From an uncultured Alistipes sp. (GTDB lineage Bacteria > Bacteroidota > Bacteroidia > Bacteroidales > UBA932), in contig UQUJ01000005.1 in the NCBI GenBank assembly GCA_900544195.1, forward strand, positions 6,508-70,507: a DNA stretch of 64,000 bases, read 5' to 3'. This document shows, one piece after another, positions 1 to 6,631 of the stretch. The notes under the pieces are model-generated. The model made no database searches and was not told where the DNA came from. It saw nothing but the letters and a program-made list of their open reading frames with translations. Made by a program: the position numbers and the translations under genes. Position 1 is the stretch's first letter; each line of letters begins with the position of its first letter.

Positions 1-320
1 CGGTTCTTTCTGAATATGGCGGCGAGGATGTGGTAGATCTCTTCGATAGAATCGGCTGCGATGCGCAGGTCGTATATTCGTCAGACACGACACGCTCATT
101 GTCAGAGGCGTGCTTCCTGAAAATGAGGGAAATGAATATGTTTACGCACAACATTTCCTACCCTTCCGCAAGGCTGCTCATGGCAATCAGGGATTCCTTG
201 GATTCTAAGGTGTCCGTCTTGCCGTTCGTTGACAGTCTTGTCCCGGCCTCTTTCCCTGACACCGTCGGGGTCTTGGCTCCAAACACTTATTATTCCTATG
301 TCGTACAAGATCAGCATTAG
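1..320 (+). CDS. C-terminal end of an unrecognised protein (5' truncated by window edge)
   Basis: An open frame enters from the left edge (first full codon at base 3) and stops at 320, giving about 105 residues of the C-terminus. A GTG at 30 is internal, because the frame stays open upstream of it. The segment has no signal peptide or membrane segment and no motif I can place in a family. It overlaps the start of the next gene (ATG at 298) by 23 bases, so the two are probably translationally coupled and in one operon with the exonuclease and rRNA methyltransferase. Confidence 0.6.
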   Translation, partial: VLSEYGGEDVVDLFDRIGCDAQVVYSSDTTRSLSEACFLKMREMNMFTHNISYPSARLLMAIRDSLDSKVSVLPFVDSLVPASFPDTVGVLAPNTYYSYVVQDQH

Positions 321-966
321 TCCGGAAGATATAGAACGGCTGGAGCCTTCGAGCTTTCCTGGTAAAATCAAGGTTATTGATAATCAAGGATTTGAATTTC
401 TCAAGGCTATCAGTTACCTCAAGAGGCAGAAGGTTATAGGTTTTGACACTGAGTCCAGACCTTGTTTCTCGGCGGATCAGCCACATTATGGGGTCTCGCT
501 GTTGCAGCTTTCCGGCAAGGAGAGAGCTTTCCTGTTCAGGGTCAAGTTGATGGGCGGCATTCCTAAGTCATTGCGCAAGATTTTGGCCAGCAAGGAGATA
601 ATTAAAGTCGGCGCGGCTGTCACTGACGATGTGCGAGGCCTCAGGAAACATCACGATTTCGAGCCGAAGGCTTTCGTCGATCTTCAGAAGATGGTCTGGG
701 AATATGGCATCAAGGACAAGAGTGTCAAGAAGATGGCAGCCATCATCCTAGGAGTCCGTATTTCCAAGACGCAGCAGCTTTCCAATTGGGAGGCCGAGGT
801 GCTATCCGATTCGCAGCAGGCCTATGCGGCGACTGACGCATGGATTTGCCGTGAGATGTACTACAAGCTGATGGCATCGGAAAAGAATCCGTTGACACCG
901 GAACAACTGCTTCCTAATCCTCCAAAACACACTGAAAATGACAAAGATAATATTAAAGAAAGGTAG
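298..966 (+). CDS. 3'-5' exonuclease domain protein (DEDDy, RNase D-like)
   Basis: This 222-aa protein carries the three exonuclease motifs of the DEDDy superfamily. Exo I is GFDTES (D50, E52), Exo II is VGAAVTDDVRGL (near D110/D111), and Exo III is YAATD (Y176 and D180, the Y-x3-D signature). These residues bind two metal ions that hydrolyse the 3' end of RNA or DNA. There is no HRDC domain, so this is the compact Bacteroidetes form rather than full RNase D. I placed the start at the internal ATG 298, since residues encoded upstream of it are shadow translation of the preceding gene. The end overlaps the next gene by 29 bases. The substrate cannot be told from sequence. Confidence 0.85.
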   Translation: MSYKISISPEDIERLEPSSFPGKIKVIDNQGFEFLKAISYLKRQKVIGFDTESRPCFSADQPHYGVSLLQLSGKERAFLFRVKLMGGIPKSLRKILASKEIIKVGAAVTDDVRGLRKHHDFEPKAFVDLQKMVWEYGIKDKSVKKMAAIILGVRISKTQQLSNWEAEVLSDSQQAYAATDAWICREMYYKLMASEKNPLTPEQLLPNPPKHTENDKDNIKER

Positions 967-2281
967 AGAGGACTCTCTGTTGAGATACCATCCGTGGGTT
1001 TTTTCCGGCGCCATCGCCCAGATTGTCGGAGAACCGGCTGAAGGCGACATCGTCGGAGTGTTCTCTCAGAGCGGAGAGTTCCTGGCTTACGGGCACTATC
1101 AGGTCGGTTCTATCGCCGTCCGAGTGCTGAGTTTTGCCGGAGAGGATGTCCTTTCTCCCGATTTTTGGAGGAATATGATCGCACGGGCACTCCGTGTTCG
1201 TGTCGCGGCGGGGCTTGCCACATCGGTCCCTAATCCGACTTTACCGACCGCAGAACATGCCCAAGCGGCTCTTGAGCACATTGAGTCGATCCCTGAGCCT
1301 GTCGAAGTGCCGGCCAACACAGATCTGTCGCTTCGACAGGTTCAGCGACCGGAAGAGAAATCTCAGCGGTCGGCCCTCACCAATTGCTACCGTCTCATTC
1401 ACGGCGAAGGTGACGGTCTCCCTGGCCTGATCATAGACTACTACGATGGAGTCTGTGTGATGCAGGCTCATTCTGTCGGAATGTTCCGGGCGAAGGGGGC
1501 TATCTGTGAGGCCTTGAAATCAGTCTTTGGCCCGTCTCTTAAAGCCGTTTACGACAAAAGTTCCGGAACGGCTCCGTTCAAGGCCGGTCTGGATCTGGTT
1601 GACGGCTATCTATACAGATCGGAAAGCTTTTCTGATGACGAGCAAGTGGTTCTTGAGAACGGTCACAGGTTCTTTGTCAATTGGACAGAGGGCCAGAAGA
1701 CAGGCTTCTTCCTTGACCAAAGGGAGAACCGTTCCCTTGTAGGAAAATATTCCAGAGGCCGCAACGTTCTGAACCTTTTCTGCTACACCGGTGGATTTTC
1801 TGTCTATGCCCTCGGTGCCGGCGCCGTGCATGTCGATTCCGTTGACAGCTCCCGCAAGGCGGTTGACATGGTGGAAAGGAATATGTCGTTGAACGGTTTC
1901 GAACCGTCCCGGCACACGGGATACTGTGCGGACGCCATCGAGTTCCTGCGCAATGTCCCTGAGGACAAGTACGATCTGATGATTGTTGATCCGCCGGCCT
2001 TCGCCAAGCACAGAGGCGCTCTGAACAATGCCCTACGCGCTTACCAGCGTCTGAACGCGGCTGCGATCTCCAAGGTCGCTTCTGGAGGATTGGTCTTTAC
2101 GTTCAGCTGCTCTCAGGTCGTTGACAAGGAAGCCTTTGCCCTCGCAGTATTCTCCGCCGCCGCCCAGACCGGCCGCAGCGTCAGGATTCTCGACCGTCTC
2201 AATCAACCGGCTGACCATGCCGTCAACATCTATCATCCTGAAGGAGAATACCTCAAAGGTCTTCTCCTCTACGTGGAATAG
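938..2281 (+). CDS. class I SAM-dependent rRNA methyltransferase (RlmI-like, PUA domain) with an in-frame insert
   Basis: The 447-aa product has an N-terminal PUA-like RNA-binding domain (residues 1-75), the family signature TNCYRLIHGEGDGLPG (148-163), a Rossmann SAM site around LNLFCYTGGFSVYALGAGA (near 277) and the catalytic-loop motif VDPPAFAK (D351). This is the RlmI/YccW type of 23S rRNA cytosine methyltransferase. It is about 50 residues longer than the usual ~395. The excess sits at residues 93-145, between the PUA/linker region and the TNCYRL signature, and holds two inverted copies of a REP-like sequence. The frame is kept, so the protein may still be made. It shares an operon with the exonuclease through a 29-base overlap. 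Confidence 0.87.
   Translation: MTKIILKKGREDSLLRYHPWVFSGAIAQIVGEPAEGDIVGVFSQSGEFLAYGHYQVGSIAVRVLSFAGEDVLSPDFWRNMIARALRVRVAAGLATSVPNPTLPTAEHAQAALEHIESIPEPVEVPANTDLSLRQVQRPEEKSQRSALTNCYRLIHGEGDGLPGLIIDYYDGVCVMQAHSVGMFRAKGAICEALKSVFGPSLKAVYDKSSGTAPFKAGLDLVDGYLYRSESFSDDEQVVLENGHRFFVNWTEGQKTGFFLDQRENRSLVGKYSRGRNVLNLFCYTGGFSVYALGAGAVHVDSVDSSRKAVDMVERNMSLNGFEPSRHTGYCADAIEFLRNVPEDKYDLMIVDPPAFAKHRGALNNALRAYQRLNAAAISKVASGGLVFTFSCSQVVDKEAFALAVFSAAAQTGRSVRILDRLNQPADHAVNIYHPEGEYLKGLLLYVE
1292..1352. repeat. REP-like inverted pair inside the rRNA methyltransferase gene
   Basis: Arm 1294-1307 (TGAGCCTGTCGAAG) and arm 1331-1344 (CTTCGACAGGTTCA) are reverse complements with one mismatch. The flanks (GTGCCGG after arm 1, GCGACCGG after arm 2) match the intergenic family members at 36482-36539, 41279-41366 and 55042-55257. 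The pair encodes about residues 119-139 of the methyltransferase. Confidence 0.8.
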
Positions 2282-2326
2282 ATGCGGTTTGTAACTTTCT
2301 GGAAGATTGCTTATTATGGATTTCTG

Positions 2327-2352
2327 CCCTCTGCCATGAGATGGCAGGGATT
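2327..2352 (+). terminator. possible terminator after the methyltransferase operon
   Basis: CTGCCAT (2331-2337) pairs with ATGGCAG (2341-2347) around a GAG loop. The pairing extends outward a few bases and is followed by a short T-rich stretch. It lies 50 bases after the methyltransferase stop. Confidence 0.4.
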
Positions 2353-2447
2353 TGTTATCTGCTGAGAACCATCAAGTTGCATATCACGCTACTTTTAAGA
2401 ACTGTTTCTTTCTTATGGGACAGGCATAAAAATCGCAGATTTTTATG

Positions 2448-2455
2448 TAAGTTTG
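2448..2455 (+). promoter_or_regulatory. candidate -7 box (TAAGTTTG)
   Basis: The box matches the Bacteroidetes consensus TAnnTTTG and ends 14 bases before the ATG at 2470. It supports the internal start for the secreted protein gene. I see no convincing -33 box. Confidence 0.4.
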
Positions 2456-2469
2456 TAAAAAGTGAAGCC

Positions 2470-3012
2470 ATGAGAGGATCTATTATCAGCATTATTCTGC
2501 TTTTCATGACGACCGGTTTGTCAGCCCAGACATTTGCCGTTGATTGCGCCAACAACACTGGGGCTGAGATAGGTGTCGCTGTCGTTCTGAAAACTCCCGC
2601 CGGCAAAAGCCTTTCATTCCGTTGTGACAGATTTGAGACGAAGTCGTTTGAATGTGATCTGAAAGAGACGGGGGAATATTCATTGACCGTCATTTTCCGG
2701 GAAGGTGGCGGCCGCAAGCCGGTAATCCCTTTCGGGGCGTGCAAATTCACTGTGACCGGTGCGGAAACATCAGTCAAGGCTGAAACCACTTGTGGGCTGA
2801 TGAATATGGTGATCCCTTGCGAATCGCAATTCAACTTTGGTACGTGTGAGGATTCAGATTCCTCTGAATATTCCAATCGCTGCCATGGTATCTTGACGGT
2901 CCGTAAGTTCTACCCTGTTTCTGTTGGAACTGAAATGACTGTCTTTGACAACATTACAGAGAGGACTTCAGCCTGGGACATCTCAGTCATCTCCCTCCCG
3001 GCAGAAGGCTGA
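2470..3012 (+). CDS. secreted or periplasmic protein of unknown function
   Basis: The ATG at 2470 gives a 180-aa product that opens with a clear signal peptide (MRGSIISIILLFMTTGLSAQ, cleavage after SAQ likely). The longer in-frame start at 2341 would bury this signal under about 43 extra residues and lies upstream of a candidate promoter box. The mature part looks like beta-strand-rich secreted material and contains six or seven cysteines (for example DCANN, FRCDRF, FECDL, TTCGLM, IPCESQ, GTCED), which would fit disulfides. I recognise no family. It sits alone between two terminator-like hairpins. Confidence 0.65.
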   Translation: MRGSIISIILLFMTTGLSAQTFAVDCANNTGAEIGVAVVLKTPAGKSLSFRCDRFETKSFECDLKETGEYSLTVIFREGGGRKPVIPFGACKFTVTGAETSVKAETTCGLMNMVIPCESQFNFGTCEDSDSSEYSNRCHGILTVRKFYPVSVGTEMTVFDNITERTSAWDISVISLPAEG

Positions 3013-3076
3013 ATGCCTTGGCTGGAGAGGATGGGAAACTCTTCTGTGTGGTGGTGACTAATCCATTGATAATTAA

Positions 3077-3129
3077 GAGAAAAAGCCTTTGTCTTTAGTT
3101 GATACATACCAAAGGCAAAGGCTTTTCTC
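3077..3129. terminator. bidirectional terminator between convergent genes
   Basis: GAGAAAAAGCCTTTG (from 3077) pairs with CAAAGGCTTTTCTC (ending 3129). The A-rich 5' flank and T-rich 3' arm suit termination in both directions. It lies between the secreted-protein gene (ends 3012) and the acetyltransferase gene (ends 3168). Confidence 0.75.
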
Positions 3130-3167
3130 ATTGACTCTCAAGAGATTGTGATTGTTGTTCTCTGGAA

Positions 3168-4052
3168 TCAGGCGTTGCGCCAGCGCTTCAGAAGCGGGAA
3201 ATACTGCCGCATCTGATCCTTGTATTGTTCCCGGGTGATTGGAGCCGGAAGATGCTTGTTGACTTCGTCCACAAATTGCGAGCAATGCTCGATCATCCCA
3301 TCCATCGTGCAGTCCTGCAGGAACTTTCCATCCTTGTAGCAGTACTTGCAATAGTCAAAGCTCACGCTTCCGCCGGCGTTGGTTCCACAATCCTCTTTTC
3401 CGGTAAGAGGCATTCCGCAGCTTTGGCAGAACTGCGGCAACTGCTCCTCATTGAAATCCTTTACCTTAGCCGGGAACGTGGTCTCGAACGCCTCGAAGTC
3501 CTCAGGATTCTCGTCGGCTACATAATAACCTTTGGGCGTAATGTAAGTGCCTTCGATTCCGTTCAGATAGCCCGGGATGATCTCTTGGGCGAGGAAGTAA
3601 GGCACTTCGCTGTCCTTGGGCTCTCCGTGATAGTGAATCTTCAACGTGCTGGCGACGACGAACCCGGCGTGCTTGTAAAATCCGATCTTGCCTTCCATAC
3701 AAAGCACTCCGACACCCATCTCGCGAGCCTTTTCCATTGAATATGTCAGCAGTTTGAGACCGTAGCCTTTGCGTTTATATTCAGGAAGAATGCTGATAGG
3801 ACCGAATGTCCAGGCCGGTAGTATGCCTCCGTCCTCGCGGACGATCGAGGCCTTGGAGTACATAACGTGCCCGATGATCTTTCCGTCCTCTTCCATCACG
3901 AAGTCAAGTTCGGGGATGAAGTCCGGGTTCTCGCGGTACTTGTGAAGCACATAATGCTCCGTGCAGCCGGGACGGTAAATATTCCAGAATGCTTCTCTAG
4001 TAAGGTTTTCTACCTCACGGTAGTCTTTGGGTTGTTCAAGTCTTATTTTCAT
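3168..4052 (-). CDS. GNAT N-acetyltransferase fused to a zinc-ribbon domain
   Basis: The product is 294 aa from the ATG at 4052. Residues 1-170 are a GNAT fold: the acetyl-CoA loop is at ILPEYKRKGYGLKLL, and beta-strand YKHAGF follows. The C-terminal third is the putative zinc-ribbon domain found in many Bacteroidetes proteins (PF12674 type), with FCQSCGMPL, CGTNAGGS, DYCKYCYKDG and TMDGMIEHC supplying the metal-binding cysteines. The acceptor substrate is unknown. I chose 4052 over the upstream ATGs at 4076 and 4064 because a TAAATTTG promoter box sits at 4074-4081, so the longest form would not be transcribed. Confidence 0.85.
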   Translation of the reverse strand: MKIRLEQPKDYREVENLTREAFWNIYRPGCTEHYVLHKYRENPDFIPELDFVMEEDGKIIGHVMYSKASIVREDGGILPAWTFGPISILPEYKRKGYGLKLLTYSMEKAREMGVGVLCMEGKIGFYKHAGFVVASTLKIHYHGEPKDSEVPYFLAQEIIPGYLNGIEGTYITPKGYYVADENPEDFEAFETTFPAKVKDFNEEQLPQFCQSCGMPLTGKEDCGTNAGGSVSFDYCKYCYKDGKFLQDCTMDGMIEHCSQFVDEVNKHLPAPITREQYKDQMRQYFPLLKRWRNA

Positions 4053-4073
4053 TTTACATGTCATTTTCGATTG

Positions 4074-4081
4074 CAAATTTA
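4074..4081 (-). promoter_or_regulatory. -7 box (TAAATTTG) for the acetyltransferase gene
   Basis: An exact TAnnTTTG match on the minus strand, about 22 bases before the ATG at 4052. It fixes the likely start of translation. Confidence 0.55.
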
Positions 4082-4172
4082 CTCAGGAATCTTTATCGCT
4101 ACCACATTGCAATGTGGACATTCTTTTGTGTGCATGTCTTGATAATCAATGTGATTAATGACTGATATATGG

Positions 4173-4212
4173 ACAACCCCAGGAAGTCGCAACTGTAACT
4201 GCCTGGGGTTGT
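4173..4212. other. hairpin ACAACCCCAGG/CCTGGGGTTGT
   Basis: Perfect 11-bp arms at 4173-4183 and 4202-4212, with an inner partial pairing. There is no clear T-run on either side, so it may be a weak terminator for glyA transcripts or part of the adjoining repeat region. Confidence 0.5.
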
Positions 4213-4230
4213 ATCATTCAAACGTCACAT

Positions 4231-4502
4231 GATTCGGAGCGAAGCGACGCAAGGGGTCCGGGGAGACCGCTCCCCAGTGCCCCTTGGGGCTGTCACGAAG
4301 AGGCTGGGTGTTGAATATCAGATTCGGAGCGAAGCGACGCAAGGGGTTCGGGGAGACCGCTCCCCAGTACCCCCTTGGGGCTGTCACGAAGTGGCTGGGG
4401 GGTTGAATATCAGATTCGGAGCGAAGCGACGCAAGGGATCCGGGGAGACCGCTCCCCAGTGCCCCTTGGGGCTGTCACGAAGTGACTGGGGGTTGAATAT
4501 TA
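4231..4502. repeat. three tandem ~90-bp repeats downstream of glyA
   Basis: Units run 4231-4320, 4321-4412 and 4413 to about 4502, with a few substitutions and one or two single-base indels. Each begins GATTCGGAGCGAAGCGACGC, contains the palindromes GGGGAGACCGCTCCCC and CCCTTGGGG, and ends in GGGTTGAATAT or a close variant. The gap 4077-4510 holds nothing else that looks coding. Confidence 0.9.
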
Positions 4503-4510
4503 ATAGAATA

Positions 4511-5839
4511 TTAATATCTGTTGAGAGGGCGGCCAGCGGTCATGTTGTGAACCCTGTGCTTTACGCTCTCAAGGACTTTGGCATATTCCTCGGCCCCTTC
4601 TGTCGTGACTCCGTTGACAACGTCGGCGTACTTGGCGACGGCGGTGAGGACGGTGTCGATGAGCTCGACGATGTCAACCATGTCCTTCTCAACAAAGCCG
4701 CGTGAGGTGATGGCAGGGGTACCGACCCTGACTCCGGAAGTCTTGAACGGAGAACGGGAGTCGAACGGAACCATATTCTTGTTGAGGGTGATCTCGGCCT
4801 TCTCCAGCTCCTTCTCGGCCATCCTTCCGGTCACGTCAGGGAACTTGGTCCTGAGGTCGATCAGCATCAGATGGTTGTCTGTGCCGCCGGAAACGACCTT
4901 GTAACCTCTGGCGACGAACTCCTCGGCCATCTTCTTGGCGTTGGCTATCACCTGTTTCTGGTAATCAACATATTCAGGCTGCATCGCCTCGTAGAATGCG
5001 ACTGCCTTGGCGGCGATCACGTGCTCAAGAGGTCCTCCCTGCACTCCAGGGAACACGCTTGAGTTGAGGATCGCGCTCATCTTCTTGATCTCGCCCTTAG
5101 GAGTCTTCAGTCCCCATGGATTGTCGAAGTCCTTGCCCATCAGGATGATGCCTCCGCGTGGTCCGCGAAGTGTCTTGTGGGTGGTGGATGTCACGATGTG
5201 GGCGTATTTGACAGGGTTCTTGAGCAGTCCGGCCGCGATGAGGCCGGCGGTGTGGGCCATATCGATCCAGAGAAGGGCTCCCACCTCGTCGGCGATGGCG
5301 CGCATCCTTTCATAGTCCCATTCACGGGAATATGCCGAAGCGCCTCCGATGATGAGTTTCGGCCTGCACTCGCGGGCAGTGGCCTCCATCTTGTCGTAGT
5401 CGATCATCCCGGTCTCCTCGTTGAGACCGTAAGCCACAGCATGATAGAGAATTCCGGAGGCGTTGACAGGCGAGCCGTGGGTGAGGTGGCCTCCCTGTGA
5501 GAGGTCAAGTCCCATGAATGTGTCGCCTGGTTTGAGGCACGCCATGATGACGGCCATGTTGGCCTGGGCGCCGGAGTGTGGCTGAACGTTGGCATATTCA
5601 GCGTCATAGATCTTGCAGAGGCGGTCGATCGCAAGCTGCTCGATCTGGTCAACGATCTGGCAGCCACCATAGTACCTCTTGCCAGGGTAGCCTTCGGCGT
5701 ACTTGTTGGTGCAGATGGACCCCATCGCCTCCAGCACGTAGTCGCTCACGTAGTTTTCTGATGCAATCAATTCGAGTCCGGAAGACTGCCTTTCCTTTTC
5801 ATTTCTGATCAGATCAAAAATCTGAAGATCCTGTTTCAT
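4511..5839 (-). CDS. glyA: serine hydroxymethyltransferase
   Basis: A 442-aa PLP enzyme that interconverts serine and glycine while moving the one-carbon unit to tetrahydrofolate. The PLP lysine is K222 in [13 protein letters not shown]193 in [11 protein letters not shown] contacts the pyridine nitrogen, and the N-terminal [11 protein letters not shown] and [12 protein letters not shown] are family signatures. The length is slightly above the usual 420-430 and the C-terminus is complete. It is transcribed alone, with its own TATCTTTG box at 5886-5893 and a leader of about 40 bases, divergent from the SpoU methyltransferase gene. Confidence 0.98.
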   Translation of the reverse strand: MKQDLQIFDLIRNEKERQSSGLELIASENYVSDYVLEAMGSICTNKYAEGYPGKRYYGGCQIVDQIEQLAIDRLCKIYDAEYANVQPHSGAQANMAVIMACLKPGDTFMGLDLSQGGHLTHGSPVNASGILYHAVAYGLNEETGMIDYDKMEATARECRPKLIIGGASAYSREWDYERMRAIADEVGALLWIDMAHTAGLIAAGLLKNPVKYAHIVTSTTHKTLRGPRGGIILMGKDFDNPWGLKTPKGEIKKMSAILNSSVFPGVQGGPLEHVIAAKAVAFYEAMQPEYVDYQKQVIANAKKMAEEFVARGYKVVSGGTDNHLMLIDLRTKFPDVTGRMAEKELEKAEITLNKNMVPFDSRSPFKTSGVRVGTPAITSRGFVEKDMVDIVELIDTVLTAVAKYADVVNGVTTEGAEEYAKVLESVKHRVHNMTAGRPLNRY

Positions 5840-5885
5840 AAAATTCTGTTGTTAGTGTTACCCGTCGTTTATGTGCCGGGATTGA

Positions 5886-5893
5886 CAAAGATA
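5886..5893 (-). promoter_or_regulatory. -7 box (TATCTTTG) for glyA
   Basis: Exact TAnnTTTG on the minus strand in the 101-bp divergent spacer between glyA and the SpoU methyltransferase gene. Confidence 0.6.
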
Positions 5894-5914
5894 AGATTAA
5901 AAAACGATTTTTGC

Positions 5915-5922
5915 TATATTTG
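5915..5922 (+). promoter_or_regulatory. -7 box (TATATTTG) for the SpoU methyltransferase gene
   Basis: Exact TAnnTTTG on the plus strand, 18 bases before the ATG at 5941, giving a very short leader. Confidence 0.6.
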
Positions 5923-5940
5923 CAACCATAAAAGCATGAT

Positions 5941-6531
5941 ATGGTGAAAGACAGAAAGTTATTGAGTGTGGAAATGGGAAGAGTGTCATCCGGGGAATAT
6001 AAGGAACTTCCTCAGATTGGGCTGGTTGTGGTGCTGGACAACATCCGCAGCGCGCATAATGTCGGTTCGGCGTTCCGCACCTGCGACTCTTTCAAGATCG
6101 ACAAGCTTTGGCTTTGCGGAATATGCGCGGTGCCGCCGTCGGCGGAGATCCACAAGTCGGCCCTCGGGGCGGAGGACAGTGTGCCTTGGGAGCATTCGGA
6201 CAGCACTCTGGATGTGGTTAGCCATTTGCGTTCATTGGGGTACGAGATCGTCAGTGTGGAGCAGACCGTCAATTCTGTCAGTCTGGAGAAATTCTCGCCG
6301 GAATTCGCCGAGGGAAAGAAATATGCTTTGATCTTCGGCAACGAGGTGGATGGGGTGGATCAGGCGGTTGTGGACGCTTCCGACATGACGTTGGAAATCC
6401 CGCAGTTCGGCACCAAGCACTCGCTGAATGTCTCCGTCTCCGTCGGGGTGGTTCTCTGGCACTTCACGCTTGCGCGGCTAATGGACAAGTCTCTTCTACA
6501 GCCTCGGCGACCGGAACATCACGGTCACTGA
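5941..6531 (+). CDS. TrmH/SpoU family RNA 2'-O-methyltransferase
   Basis: This 196-aa SPOUT protein has the three family motifs in order: LDNIRSAHNVGSAFRTCD (motif 1, with the catalytic Arg), ALIFGNEVDGV (motif 2) and LEIPQFGTKHSLNVSVSVG (motif 3), which form the knotted SAM site. It methylates a ribose 2'-OH of tRNA or rRNA; the exact target cannot be read from sequence. It lacks the N-terminal substrate-binding domain of TrmH/RlmB proper. The last nine or so residues (QPRRPEHHGH) are encoded by DNA that resembles the REP-like palindromes of this genome, so the natural C-terminus has probably been replaced by repeat sequence. Confidence 0.9.
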   Translation: MVKDRKLLSVEMGRVSSGEYKELPQIGLVVVLDNIRSAHNVGSAFRTCDSFKIDKLWLCGICAVPPSAEIHKSALGAEDSVPWEHSDSTLDVVSHLRSLGYEIVSVEQTVNSVSLEKFSPEFAEGKKYALIFGNEVDGVDQAVVDASDMTLEIPQFGTKHSLNVSVSVGVVLWHFTLARLMDKSLLQPRRPEHHGH

Positions 6532-6549
6532 TCCAGTCGAAGTGCCGGT
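6503..6549. repeat. degenerate REP-like sequence at the 3' end of the SpoU methyltransferase gene
   Basis: CGGCGACCGG followed by GGTCACTGATCCAGTCGAAG (6523-6542) and TGCCGG resembles the GGTCACTGAGCCTGTCGAAG family. The stop codon at 6529-6531 lies inside it. Confidence 0.6.
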
Positions 6550-6580
6550 CTTCACATGAGCGGTCCGGTGTCAAAATGAA

Positions 6581-6612
6581 AGAGGGTGGCCAAAGTCCTT
6601 CAGCCACCCTCT
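6581..6612 (-). terminator. terminator of the first SusC/SusD operon
   Basis: AGAGGGTGGC (6581-6590) pairs with GCCACCCTCT (6603-6612). Read on the minus strand the hairpin is followed by TTCATTTTG, which suits termination about 20 bases after the SusD stop. It also separates the convergent SpoU methyltransferase gene. Confidence 0.7.
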
Positions 6613-6631
6613 CTTGGAGTAATATTCAGTC

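Noticed and set aside
2341..2469. Longer N-terminus for the secreted protein
   Set aside because: It would place 43 residues before an obvious signal peptide and crosses a terminator-like hairpin and a candidate promoter box.
4231..4502. CRISPR array
   Set aside because: The units are contiguous 90-bp copies with no variable spacers and no cas genes nearby.
4229..4705. 158-codon plus-strand frame across the 90-bp repeats
   Set aside because: The repeated peptide simply follows the tandem DNA and the frame runs into the glyA antisense strand; indels between units put later copies out of a common frame.
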